Positions 40,001 through 49,859 of a DNA stretch of 64,000 nucleotides are shown one piece after another; the first letter of the stretch is position 1; the number at the start of each line of letters is the position of its first letter. Under the pieces are notes generated by a model that was not told where the DNA came from, did no database searches, and worked only from the letters and a program-made list of their open reading frames with translations. Location of the stretch: the NCBI RefSeq assembly GCF_040256395.1, contig NZ_CP158299.1, positions 62,001 through 126,000 on the forward strand, in the 5' to 3' direction. This DNA is from Deinococcus sonorensis KR-87 (lineage in GTDB: Bacteria; Deinococcota; Deinococci; Deinococcales; Deinococcaceae). The translations under genes were made by a program, and so were the position numbers.

Positions 40001-41314
40001 TCATCGGTAGGCGCGCAGGTCGTGCAGGGCGGTCCAGCACAGCAACAGCAGGGCACACGGCAGCAGCAGCACCGCGGTCATGGCCGGGTCCGGGGGGGCG
40101 GCGGCCGGCGGCCACAGCAGCGTGGCCGCGCCCAGCAGCCACAGCAGCGTCACGGCCCGCAGCCGGCCCTGGCTGGCCAGCCAGGCGCTGGGCAGGAAGG
40201 CGGCCGAACACAGCGGCAGCGCCAGCGGGGCACTGCCCAGGCCCAGCTGCTGGGTGAGCAGCTGCAGGGTGCCGAGCAGCGCAAAATAGATGGCGCTCAG
40301 GCGCAGCAGCGGCCACAGGCCCCGCAGCGGCTGCGGCACCGAGGCGTGGCGCACCTGATGCTGCAGCCGGTGCTGGAAGTGCCACACCAGCCCCTCCAGC
40401 AGGCCCACGCTCAGCACCGTGGGCAGCAGCACCGCGCCGGACCCGAGCCGCAGGGCCATCAGCCCGAAGAAGGCGGCCACCGACCAGCCGTACAGCGCCT
40501 GTGGGATGGCCAGCCGCAGGGCCGCCCGGTCCAGCCGGCGCTCGCCACGGTGCTCCGGGCGCCGGAACTGCAGCATCAGGGTGACCAGCGGCAGCAATGC
40601 GATCAGGCCTAGGCCCAGCGGGAGGGAGGGCAGCAGCCAAGGGCCGTGCAGCAGCGGCAGCGCGCCGGCCACCAGCAGCGCTGGGACAAAGGCCACCAGG
40701 GTGGCCTGCCGGCGGTCCAGCGAGATCAGGGCGCCGGCCACCCCCAGCGCCAGGCTGAAGATGCCGCAGGCCAGCGCGCCCAGCAGCAGCTGCGGCAGCG
40801 ACAGGCCCGCCATCAGCGCGCCCAGCGTGCCCAGCAGCAGGCCCAGCGGCAGGCCCAGCAGGGCCGCCTGCAGCAGCAGCCGTCCCGGCACACCCAGCGG
40901 GTCCAGGAACCGCAGCCGCGCCACCGCCATGCTCCAGCCCCAGCCGAAGGCGGAGGCCAGCCCCAGCGCCAGATTCAGCGCCTCCCGGTCGGCGGGCGGG
41001 GCCAGCCTCGCGGTCAGCAGCAGGCTCACGGCCGGCAGCAGGTACAGCGGACCGCGCAGGGTCAGGCGCCACGGAAAGGTGGGCCGCTGCACCAGGACCG
41101 GCCGTCCGGCGCGCGCCCGGCGCTCCTGGGCGTACAGCTGCTCGGCCAGCGCAAACAGGCCGGCCTCGCCGTACCGCGAGCGCGCCTGGTCGTCGGTCAG
41201 GCCCTCGGCCTCCAGGATGGCGGCCAGTTCCTCGGCGTCCACCGCCCGGGAACGCTCATTCGTGAGCCGCCCGCTCAGCTCGGCGAGCGGACCGGAGCGC
41301 ATCAGCCGGGTCAC
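40001..41314 (-). CDS. Polytopic membrane protein, possible PelG-like exporter
   Basis: 437 residues: a cytoplasmic N-terminal segment of about 75 residues (AVDAEELAAILEAEGLTDDQ), then about 12 hydrophobic helices with short loops. Number of helices and position directly after the PelF-like gene fit PelG, the flippase-like partner of PelF, but no PelG sequence motif was recognised, so this is context-based. GTG start overlaps the glycosyltransferase stop by 4 bases (GTGA); ATG 41302 is an alternative. Confidence 0.6.
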   Translation of the reverse strand: MTRLMRSGPLAELSGRLTNERSRAVDAEELAAILEAEGLTDDQARSRYGEAGLFALAEQLYAQERRARAGRPVLVQRPTFPWRLTLRGPLYLLPAVSLLLTARLAPPADREALNLALGLASAFGWGWSMAVARLRFLDPLGVPGRLLLQAALLGLPLGLLLGTLGALMAGLSLPQLLLGALACGIFSLALGVAGALISLDRRQATLVAFVPALLVAGALPLLHGPWLLPSLPLGLGLIALLPLVTLMLQFRRPEHRGERRLDRAALRLAIPQALYGWSVAAFFGLMALRLGSGAVLLPTVLSVGLLEGLVWHFQHRLQHQVRHASVPQPLRGLWPLLRLSAIYFALLGTLQLLTQQLGLGSAPLALPLCSAAFLPSAWLASQGRLRAVTLLWLLGAATLLWPPAAAPPDPAMTAVLLLPCALLLLCWTALHDLRAYR

Positions 41315-42771
41315 AGCGTCCCACCCGTCAGCACGCCGGGGTAGGCGCGGCGGTAGGCTTCCAGGCAGCCGTCCAGCGTGAACATGTTCAGCACCCGCTC
41401 GCGGGCCGCCTGCCCCAGCCGCTGACGCAGCGGCGCGTCCCCCAGCAGTTTCAACAGCGCGTTTGAGAAGGCCATCGCGTCTCTGGGGCGCACCACCAGT
41501 CCGGTCTCCCCGATCGCCTCCGGCACCCCGCCCACCCGCGTCACCACCGGCGGACGACCCATCGCCATCGACTCGATCACGGTGTACGGGAAACCTTCGC
41601 TGACGCTGCTCAGCGCCACCACCTGTCCGGCCCGGTAGGCATCGGTGATGTCCGGCACCCGGCCCTCGAAGCTGACGCTCTGCTCCAGCCGCAGCGACTC
41701 CACCAGCCGCTGGCAATGCTGGAAGTAGCCCTCGTTCCCGGCCGGCACCCCCCCGAACAGGCGCAGCTGCGCTTCCGGCATGCGGTGGCGCACCATCGCG
41801 AAGGCGCGGATGAGGGTCTCCAGGTCCTTGAGCGGGTCAATGCGCCCGGCCCACGACACCACCGGCCGGTCCGGCTCGCTCTGGGCCGGCGGAAAGATGT
41901 CCGGGTCGATGCCGTTGTAGACCGGCACGATGCGCTCCGGGGCAGCACCCAGCCGCTCTTCCCAGCGCCGGTTGTAGTGTGAGCCGGGCAGGATCAGCGC
42001 CGCCTCCCGGTAGGCCAGCGAACACAGCAGCCGGTGAAAGCGCAGCAGCAGTGCCTTGTATGCCAACGGCGCGCTGCTGGTGCGGAACTCCAGGTAGCGC
42101 TCGCGCAGGTACACGCCGTGCTCGGTCAGCAGAAACGGCGTGCCGTGGCTCCAGTGGCCATGCAGCGCTGCCAGGGCGCTGAACCCGTTGCTGACCGCGT
42201 GGCCCAGCTCCACTTCCGGCGGCAGGCTCGCCAGCGGACGCAGCGCGTGTTCCAGCCACAGCTGCACGTCCAGGGCGTCGGCCACGGTGGGGGCCGGCAG
42301 GCGGGCCTGCTGGGCACCCTGGGGGCGCCGCGCTGCCTCGGTCCACAGGTCCAGGGTGCGCCGCGCCGAGCGGGCCGAGCCGAGGCCCGGCGTCAGGGAC
42401 CCTTCCAGCCCCAGCCGGCTGAGCCGCTGCATGGCGGCCGTGAAGATCGGCAGGTCCAGCGTCAGCAAGCCGTCCAGCAGCTGCTCGTAGGCGGCCTCTA
42501 CCGCCTGGGTCCGGGCGGGGCCGCCGCCCCGCCGCAGGGGACGCACCTCCTCACCCCACAGCGGCAGCTGGGTCAGGCGGGCGTTGGGCGGCAGGTCCAG
42601 CGCCGGCCGCCCGAACGGCAGCCCGGTGATGGCCACCACCTGGAAAGTGTGCTCCGACAGCCCACGGACCAGCTGGTCCGCCCACACGCTCACGCCGCCG
42701 TGAGCCTGCGGATACGTGCCCTCGGTGTAGAGGGCCACGCGGATTCCAGTGGAGGGAGCGATGTCAACCAT
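41311..42771 (-). CDS. pelF: PelF-like glycosyltransferase (GT4)
   Basis: 486 residues. The N-terminus has the PelF pattern LYTEGTYPQAHGGVSVWADQ followed by a long insertion, and the GT4 C-terminal domain shows WAGRIDPLKDLETLIRAF and SEGFPYTVIESMAMGRPP, with the nucleotide-binding E-x7-E. PelF polymerises the Pel polysaccharide from UDP-GalNAc in the cytoplasm. First gene of the operon. GAGGT lies 8 bases before the ATG. Confidence 0.8.
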   Translation of the reverse strand: MVDIAPSTGIRVALYTEGTYPQAHGGVSVWADQLVRGLSEHTFQVVAITGLPFGRPALDLPPNARLTQLPLWGEEVRPLRRGGGPARTQAVEAAYEQLLDGLLTLDLPIFTAAMQRLSRLGLEGSLTPGLGSARSARRTLDLWTEAARRPQGAQQARLPAPTVADALDVQLWLEHALRPLASLPPEVELGHAVSNGFSALAALHGHWSHGTPFLLTEHGVYLRERYLEFRTSSAPLAYKALLLRFHRLLCSLAYREAALILPGSHYNRRWEERLGAAPERIVPVYNGIDPDIFPPAQSEPDRPVVSWAGRIDPLKDLETLIRAFAMVRHRMPEAQLRLFGGVPAGNEGYFQHCQRLVESLRLEQSVSFEGRVPDITDAYRAGQVVALSSVSEGFPYTVIESMAMGRPPVVTRVGGVPEAIGETGLVVRPRDAMAFSNALLKLLGDAPLRQRLGQAARERVLNMFTLDGCLEAYRRAYPGVLTGGTL

Positions 42772-42853
42772 ACAGACAGACCTCAGCGCGGGGCAGCGAA
42801 CGGGAGAACGTAAAGGTGAGCTGAAGAAGGCTGGTGAAGCTGAAGGAGAGGGG

Positions 42854-42900
42854 CGTGAAAAACCTCATGATTTTAAGATAGAAAAGTCAGGTTTTTCACG
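42854..42900. repeat. 12-bp inverted repeat in the pel-like operon control region
   Basis: CGTGAAAAACCT (42854-42865) and its exact complement AGGTTTTTCACG (42889-42900), 23 bases apart. The spacing suits two operator half-sites about three helical turns apart; a hairpin is the alternative. Confidence 0.6.
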
Positions 42901-43151
42901 TCTTTTAATGGGTCTTGGAGGTGGAGGAGCCGTGAGTTTGCTGAAGATGAAAAATGTAAACATCTGACACAGACGCAGAGCAATGGCCGTTCAGAGCGAA
43001 CAGGACAGCGTCCAGCCATACCCTTCAAACCTGACGACGGCATCAGATTCACAAATGAGGCATTACTGAAACGTAAATGGGTGATGGATGATAGAAAACT
43101 AAATTTTCTCCAGAGCCGCCGGGGGAACCCTGATGGGGGCAGCCGGCCGGG

Positions 43152-43188
43152 CGGACAGGGCTGTCCGGCGCCGCGTGGCCGCTATACT
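43152..43188 (+). promoter_or_regulatory. Promoter and operator-like palindrome of the asp23-fakA pair
   Basis: TATACT (43183-43188) preceded by the perfect palindrome CGGACAG-GG-CTGTCCG (43152-43167), which overlaps the -35 region. GGAGG lies just before the GTG at 43209. Confidence 0.55.
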
Positions 43189-43208
43189 GGACGCCATTTG
43201 GAGGCACT

Positions 43209-43533
43209 GTGAACGGAAGTATTCATATCACCGAGGCGGCCCTCGCCTCGCTGATCGGTCTGACCGCCCATGAGATTCCGGGGGTGGTGGGCATGGCCCC
43301 TGCCAATCTCCGCGAGGGCATCCAGCGTGTGCTGGGCCGCGCCCAGGCGCGCGACGGCGTGGTGATCGGCCGCGAGGAGCAGCGCTACACCGCCGACCTG
43401 TACGTGGTGATGGCCTACGGGGTCAGCATCCCCACCGTGGCGCGCAACATTGCCGAGCGGGTGGAGCACGTGGTCAAGAGTCAGGCGGGCATCGAACTGG
43501 CCGCCACCCGGGTGCATGCCGTGGGGGTGGCCC

Positions 43534-43541
<8 letters not shown>
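43209..43541 (+). CDS. Asp23/Gls24 family protein (YloU-like)
   Basis: 110 residues of the Asp23 fold, with GSIHITEAALASLIG, EIPGVVGMA and DLYVVMAYGVSIP. GTG start with GGAGG 4 bases upstream. It overlaps the following kinase gene by 8 bases; YloU next to FakA is a widely conserved pair. Confidence 0.92.
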
Positions 43542-45138
<1,597 letters not shown>

Positions 45139-45157
45139 GGGCGGTACAACTCCGGGA

Positions 45158-45192
45158 GAACAGCGCCTGGGGAAACCCGGCGCTGTTCCCGT
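45158..45192 (+). terminator. Hairpin terminator after fakA
   Basis: 10-bp stem (45158-45167 with 45179-45188), 11-base loop, followed by CCGTTG. Weak T run. Confidence 0.4.
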
Positions 45193-45247
45193 TGTGGGGC
45201 ATGGATGGCCGCCGCTGCCTGCCCCCGCCTTCCTCACGCCGCTTCGC

Positions 45248-45253
45248 TATGCT
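45248..45253 (+). promoter_or_regulatory. Leaderless -10 of murF
   Basis: TATGCT at 45248-45253, six bases before ATG 45260; it decides the murF start over upstream in-frame codons. Confidence 0.6.
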
Positions 45254-45259
45254 CGGCCC

Positions 45260-46537
45260 ATGCTCGACCTCCATGCCCTCCCCTTCCCCGCCCAGATTCA
45301 TCCGGAGGCGCGGCCCGCCCTGCGCCTGACCTGGGACAGCCGCGAGTGCGGCCCCGAGACCGCCTTCGTCGCGCTGCCCGGCGAGCAGATGCACGGCAAC
45401 CGCTTCGTGGAGGCCGCGCTGGCAGCGGGTGCCCCCTTCGTGCTGACCAACCTGGACGTGCCGCGCGCCGTGCGGGTGCCGGATGCCCGCGCCGCCCTGC
45501 TGGAGTGGGCCCAGCGTGAGCGCCGCCGCAACGGGCGGGTGGTGGGCATCACCGGCACGGTCGGCAAGACCACCGCCAAGAGTTACGTGGCGGCGGCGCT
45601 GCAGGCCCGCTTCATGCCGGTCTACAACACCATTCCGGCCATCGCCTGCTTCCTGATCGAGCACTCCGGCGGGCCTGACCCGCTGGTGGTCGAGATGGGC
45701 ATTGACCGGGTGGGCGAGATGGCCGAGCTGATGACGCTGGTTCAGCCGGATGTGGGCGTCGTCACCAGTATCGGGGCCACCCACTTCGAGGACCCGGCCA
45801 TCACCGCCCGCGAGAAGGGGCTGATCCTGGCCGCGCCCGAACGTCTGGTGGGAATGCAGGCCAGCAGCTACTTTCCGGGCGTGCCCACCTACGGCTTTGA
45901 CGGCGCCGACCACCGGGGGGAAGGGCTGACCCTGAGCCCGGAAGCGGCACAGTTTCAGTACCAGGGGGTGCCGGTGCAGCTTCCGCTGGCAGGCCGCGCC
46001 CAGGCGGAGGCGGCGGTGCTGGCGCTGACCCTGGCCGAGATGGACGGCCTGGACCTGACGGAAGCGGCGCAGCGGCTCGCGGAGGTGTCGGTGCCGGGGG
46101 GTCGCTACCGGGTGCTGCCGGGCGTGTATACCGTCATTGACGACGCCTACAACGCCTCGCCACTCAGCGTGCAGGCTGGGCTGGAGGCGCTGGGCCACCT
46201 GCCGGGCCGCCGCATCAGCGTGCTGGGCCAGATGCTGGAACTGGGACCGCTGGCCGAACAGCTGCACCGCGAGGCCGGACAGCAGGCCCGGCAGCACGCC
46301 GACCTCACCTACGGGGTGGGGCCGTACGCGGCGCTGCTGGGCGACCGTGCCTACGCCAGCGTGCCGGAGCTGCGTTCAGCGCTGCTGCAGGAGGTCCGGC
46401 CCGGCGACGTGCTGCTGGTCAAGGCCTCGCGCGGCATCAGCTGGACTCCGGAGCGCCGCGCGGCCGAGGGGGTGGGGCTGGACGTGGTGGTGCAGGCGCT
46501 GCTTGCCCACCGGGACGCGCTGGAAGCCGCGCAGTGA
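45260..46537 (+). CDS. murF: UDP-N-acetylmuramoyl-tripeptide--D-alanyl-D-alanine ligase MurF
   Basis: Last cytoplasmic step of the peptidoglycan precursor: adds D-Ala-D-Ala with ATP. 425 residues. Three Mur ligase domains are visible: WDSRECGPETAFVALPGE (substrate), GITGTVGKTTAK (ATP), and IDDAYNASPLSVQAGLEAL. The leaderless promoter defines ATG 45260. Overlaps the next lipoprotein gene by 4 bases, and mraY, the next pathway enzyme, lies just after. Confidence 0.95.
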   Translation: MLDLHALPFPAQIHPEARPALRLTWDSRECGPETAFVALPGEQMHGNRFVEAALAAGAPFVLTNLDVPRAVRVPDARAALLEWAQRERRRNGRVVGITGTVGKTTAKSYVAAALQARFMPVYNTIPAIACFLIEHSGGPDPLVVEMGIDRVGEMAELMTLVQPDVGVVTSIGATHFEDPAITAREKGLILAAPERLVGMQASSYFPGVPTYGFDGADHRGEGLTLSPEAAQFQYQGVPVQLPLAGRAQAEAAVLALTLAEMDGLDLTEAAQRLAEVSVPGGRYRVLPGVYTVIDDAYNASPLSVQAGLEALGHLPGRRISVLGQMLELGPLAEQLHREAGQQARQHADLTYGVGPYAALLGDRAYASVPELRSALLQEVRPGDVLLVKASRGISWTPERRAAEGVGLDVVVQALLAHRDALEAAQ

Positions 46538-47265
46538 AGCGCCTCGCGCTGCTGGCCGGGCTGCTGCTCAGCGCGTGTGCGCCCACCCTGCAGCAGGCTC
46601 CGGCGAGTCTGGCGCTGCAGGCGGCCTTCTCCAGCGACGGGGTGGTCTGGAGCGAGGGCGGGCAGGCCCACGTGGCCCGCGCCCCCACATTCCAGGCCAG
46701 CACCGTCCGTCTGCCGGCCCCGGCCACGGCAGTCAGCTGGCAGGGCGGCGTGCCGTGGGTGGCGGTTCCGCGCCTGAATGCCCTGCTGAGCGCCGACGGA
46801 CGCCCGGTCACGCTGCCGGTGGGCCGGGTGGTGGCGCTCAGCGGCACCCGCGTCTACCGGCAGGACGGCAGCGCCGTGACGTACGCCGGGGCCGCCACCG
46901 AAGGGTTGATCGGCGCGCCCGGCGCGGTGCTGACCGGCCCGGACGGCCTGGATTACGCAGTGCAGCAGGGCCGGCTGTACCGGGTCAGCGGCGGTCCGGT
47001 GCTGCTGAGTGCGGCGGCGCGGCCCTTCCTGTATGCCACCCTCACCGGGGCCGCCACCGCCAACGCCCCCACCCTGCAGACCCAGGACGGCCTGTACACC
47101 CTGAGCGGCGAGGCGCTGGAGCGCCGGGACCTGACCGGGGCGCTGCTGGCCCGCGTGTCGCATGCACCGGGCCTGATCGGGGCGGTGGGCGCCACCATCG
47201 TGACGGTTTCAGCCGGCGGACTGCTGCGCTTTTTTGCGCCGGACCTGCGCGAGCTGAAGCCCTGA
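46534..47265 (+). CDS. Lipoprotein of unknown function, beta-propeller-like repeats
   Basis: 243 residues: lipobox LSAC (residues 12-15) and a mature part with repeated short beta-strand units (for example VAVPRLNALLSADGRPVTLP), which suggests a small propeller. No family recognised. GTG start overlaps the murF stop by 4 bases. Its place between murF and mraY suggests a cell envelope role. Confidence 0.75.
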   Translation: MKRLALLAGLLLSACAPTLQQAPASLALQAAFSSDGVVWSEGGQAHVARAPTFQASTVRLPAPATAVSWQGGVPWVAVPRLNALLSADGRPVTLPVGRVVALSGTRVYRQDGSAVTYAGAATEGLIGAPGAVLTGPDGLDYAVQQGRLYRVSGGPVLLSAAARPFLYATLTGAATANAPTLQTQDGLYTLSGEALERRDLTGALLARVSHAPGLIGAVGATIVTVSAGGLLRFFAPDLRELKP

Positions 47266-47355
47266 GCGGCCCCAGCCTCCAAATCCGCATATGCTAGCTT
47301 GCCCTTGCCTTATGCCTGACTTCCTGTGCCCGTCTGCCCTGCTGGAGTGCCGCCC

Positions 47356-48285
47356 GTGATCGTGGTCGCGGCGCTGGTGTCGTGGTTCCTGGTGGGCCTG
47401 TTCATCACGCTGGCCCGCCGCTACGGCTGGGGTCAGCCGATCCGCAAGGAGGGTCCGCAGACCCACCTCAAGAAGGAGGGCACGCCCACCGCCGGCGGCA
47501 TCGGCTTCGTGCTGGCGCTGCTGCTGTGCTGGGTGGGCCTGCTGCTCACCGGCCACGGCGGCGGCCCCAAGGCCACGCTGCTGGTGCTGGCCGCCGTGGG
47601 CATGGGCTGCATCGGGCTGGTGGACGACGTGCTCAAGATCCGCTCGCGCATGGTGGGCGGCAAGAAGGAACTGCTGGCCCGCGAGAAGTTCCCGCTGCAG
47701 TTTCTGGTGGGCCTGATCTTCGCGGTGCTGGCCGCGCCGCTGGCCCCGCACCTGTGGGTGCACAGCTGGGGGCACGTCGGCGACATCGCGCTGTACACCC
47801 TGGCGATGGTGGGCGCGGTCAACGCCTTCAACTTCGCGGACGGGCTCGACAGCCTGCTGGGCGGCCTGAGCATCATCGTGCTGCTGCCGCTGCTGGCGGT
47901 CTCGCCGGTGAGCGCCCTGCTGGTGGGGGTGCTGCTGGGCTTCCTGTGGTTCAACGCGCACCCGGCCCGGGTGTTCATGGGCGACATGGGCTCGCACGCC
48001 ATCGGCGGGGTGGCGGCGGGCGCGTATATCCTGCACGCCGACGTGTGGCTGCTGCCGATCTCGGCCATTATCCCGGTGGCTGCGGTGCTGAGCGTGGTGC
48101 TGCAGGTGGCGTACTTCCGGCAGACCAAGGGCAAACGGCTGTTCCGCATGTCGCCCATCCAGCACCATTTCGAGGAACTCGGCTGGCCCGAGACGCACGT
48201 CACGCTGCGCTTCTGGCTGGTCACGGCGCTGGGCACCGCCCTCGTGTGGTCCATCCTGCGCGGCCTGACGCCTCTGGTCCCCTGA
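47356..48285 (+). CDS. mraY: Phospho-N-acetylmuramoyl-pentapeptide-transferase MraY
   Basis: Transfers phospho-MurNAc-pentapeptide to undecaprenyl phosphate, making lipid I. 309 residues, ten helices. Motifs: [55 protein letters not shown], and [15 protein letters not shown] 47356 is preferred because the first helix starts directly ([15 protein letters not shown]) and GGAG lies 10 bases upstream; GTG 47326 is possible. TATGCT at 47290-47295 is a likely -10. Confidence 0.93.
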   Translation: MIVVAALVSWFLVGLFITLARRYGWGQPIRKEGPQTHLKKEGTPTAGGIGFVLALLLCWVGLLLTGHGGGPKATLLVLAAVGMGCIGLVDDVLKIRSRMVGGKKELLAREKFPLQFLVGLIFAVLAAPLAPHLWVHSWGHVGDIALYTLAMVGAVNAFNFADGLDSLLGGLSIIVLLPLLAVSPVSALLVGVLLGFLWFNAHPARVFMGDMGSHAIGGVAAGAYILHADVWLLPISAIIPVAAVLSVVLQVAYFRQTKGKRLFRMSPIQHHFEELGWPETHVTLRFWLVTALGTALVWSILRGLTPLVP

Positions 48286-48397
48286 CCTGCCCGCAGACGG
48301 CCCGGCCCCACCTGCTGCGCTCACTGTAAGGCTCCAGACAGCCGGCGGTGGGCGCAGCCGCCTATAACCAGAACACCTGCCGTTCAAGGAGAACCTG

Positions 48398-49801
48398 ATG
48401 CGTCTGCTGCAAGCCTGGATCGCCGCCGTGCTGCTGAGTGTGCTGGGCTACCTGCTGCTGATGCAGGCCGGGTGGGCGTTTCCGCCGCTGCGGCTGTACG
48501 GGGTGCTGACCCAGCTGCTGGGGGTGCCGGCGGTGTTCCAGCTGGTCCACGCGGTGTTCGGGCTGGGGCAGGGCGGCAAGATCTTCGCCTTCAGCGGGGT
48601 GACGCTGCTGTGGCTGGGCGGGCTGACGCTGCTGGGCGGCCTGCAGCGCCCACTGACAGCCGGCGCCGTGACCGCCGTGCTGTGCCTGCTGCTGGCGCCC
48701 TGGCAGACGGCGGTGGGCTACGGCGTCGTCTTCGCCGCGCTGCTGTGGGGGGTGGCGCGGCGGCTGACCCCGGCGGGCGGGCGTGTCCCCGACCCGGCCC
48801 GGCGCAGCCTGACTGGCGTGCTGGCGGCGGGCGCCGCAGCGCTGGCCGGAGGCGGTCTGGTGGCCCTGTTCCGCCAGGACCAGACCCCCGCCGACGAGGC
48901 GGCCCCGGTCGCCGGCGACGCCCTGCCGTTCGCCGTGACGCCGGTGGAGCACTTCTATTACGTTTCCAAGAACCTGGAGATCTTTGATCCGCGCCTGAAC
49001 GTCCAGGACTGGAGCCTGCAGGTGGGCGGGCTGGTGCAGCGGCCTGCCACCTTCCGCCTGTCGGATCTGGCGCAGTTCCCAGCGGTGCGCCAGGAACTGA
49101 CCCTGTCGTGCATCAGCAACCCGGTGGGCGGCCCGCTGATCAGCAACGGGCTGTGGGAGGGCTTCCGGCTGGCTGACCTGCTGCGGCAGGTAGGCATCCA
49201 GCCGCAGGCGCGCTACGTGCTGTGGGAGGCCGCCGACGGCTACACCGAGTCATTGCCGCTGGGGCAGGCACTGGAGCCGGACGTGCTGCTGGTCACCCGG
49301 CTGAACGGCCAGCCGCTCACCCAGCGGCACGGCTTCCCGCTGCGGGTGCTGATTCCGGGGCGCTACGGCATGAAGCAGCCGCGCTGGATCACCGGCATCC
49401 GCCTGTCGGCCACCGACAAGCCCGGCTACTGGGCCGAGCGCGGCTGGAGCAAAGAGGCGCGGGTGGAGCTGATGAGCCGCATTGACCAGCCGTCCCCCGA
49501 CAATCCGCAGGCACCGGCCGGACCCGGCGCCATCCGGGGTGTGGCGTTCTACGGCAACCGTCCGGTCACGCGGGTGGAGGTCAGCACCGACAACGGTCAG
49601 CACTGGCAGGACGCCCGGCTGGTGCCGCCCCGGTCCCGGTACGCCTGGACGCCCTGGGAACTGCTGTGGACACCGGCGCCCGGCACCTACTCGCTGATGG
49701 TGCGGGCCTACAGCGGCGCCACGGTCCAGACCCCGTCGGCGCGAGAGGCGTTGCCGGAGGGGGCCACCGGCTACCATCAGCTGGTGGTCACGGTCAGCTA
49801 A
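48398..49801 (+). CDS. Membrane-anchored sulfite oxidase-type molybdoenzyme
   Basis: 467 residues. Residues 1-155 contain four to five hydrophobic helices; then comes the molybdopterin domain with Cys238 in TLSCISNPVGG, the expected molybdenum ligand, and GRYGMKQPRWITGI. The C-terminal part is a Mo-co dimerisation beta-sandwich (GVAFYGNRPVTRVEVSTDNG). Electron acceptor unknown; no heme domain is present in the chain. AAGGAG lies 8 bases before the ATG. Confidence 0.88.
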   Translation: MRLLQAWIAAVLLSVLGYLLLMQAGWAFPPLRLYGVLTQLLGVPAVFQLVHAVFGLGQGGKIFAFSGVTLLWLGGLTLLGGLQRPLTAGAVTAVLCLLLAPWQTAVGYGVVFAALLWGVARRLTPAGGRVPDPARRSLTGVLAAGAAALAGGGLVALFRQDQTPADEAAPVAGDALPFAVTPVEHFYYVSKNLEIFDPRLNVQDWSLQVGGLVQRPATFRLSDLAQFPAVRQELTLSCISNPVGGPLISNGLWEGFRLADLLRQVGIQPQARYVLWEAADGYTESLPLGQALEPDVLLVTRLNGQPLTQRHGFPLRVLIPGRYGMKQPRWITGIRLSATDKPGYWAERGWSKEARVELMSRIDQPSPDNPQAPAGPGAIRGVAFYGNRPVTRVEVSTDNGQHWQDARLVPPRSRYAWTPWELLWTPAPGTYSLMVRAYSGATVQTPSAREALPEGATGYHQLVVTVS

Positions 49802-49859
49802 AGAAGGTTCCCGGCGGCATCCGGTGCCGCGGCGCACCTGTTGCTCAGCCGCGCCGCCC

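Larger units (their letters stand above)
42772..43208. other. 437-base regulatory region between the pel-like operon and the asp23 gene
   Basis: A/T-rich for this genome. It must hold the divergent promoters. It contains a 12-bp inverted repeat with a 23-base spacer (42854-42865 and 42889-42900) and, near the right end, a 7-bp palindrome and the asp23 promoter. No gene supported. Confidence 0.6.
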
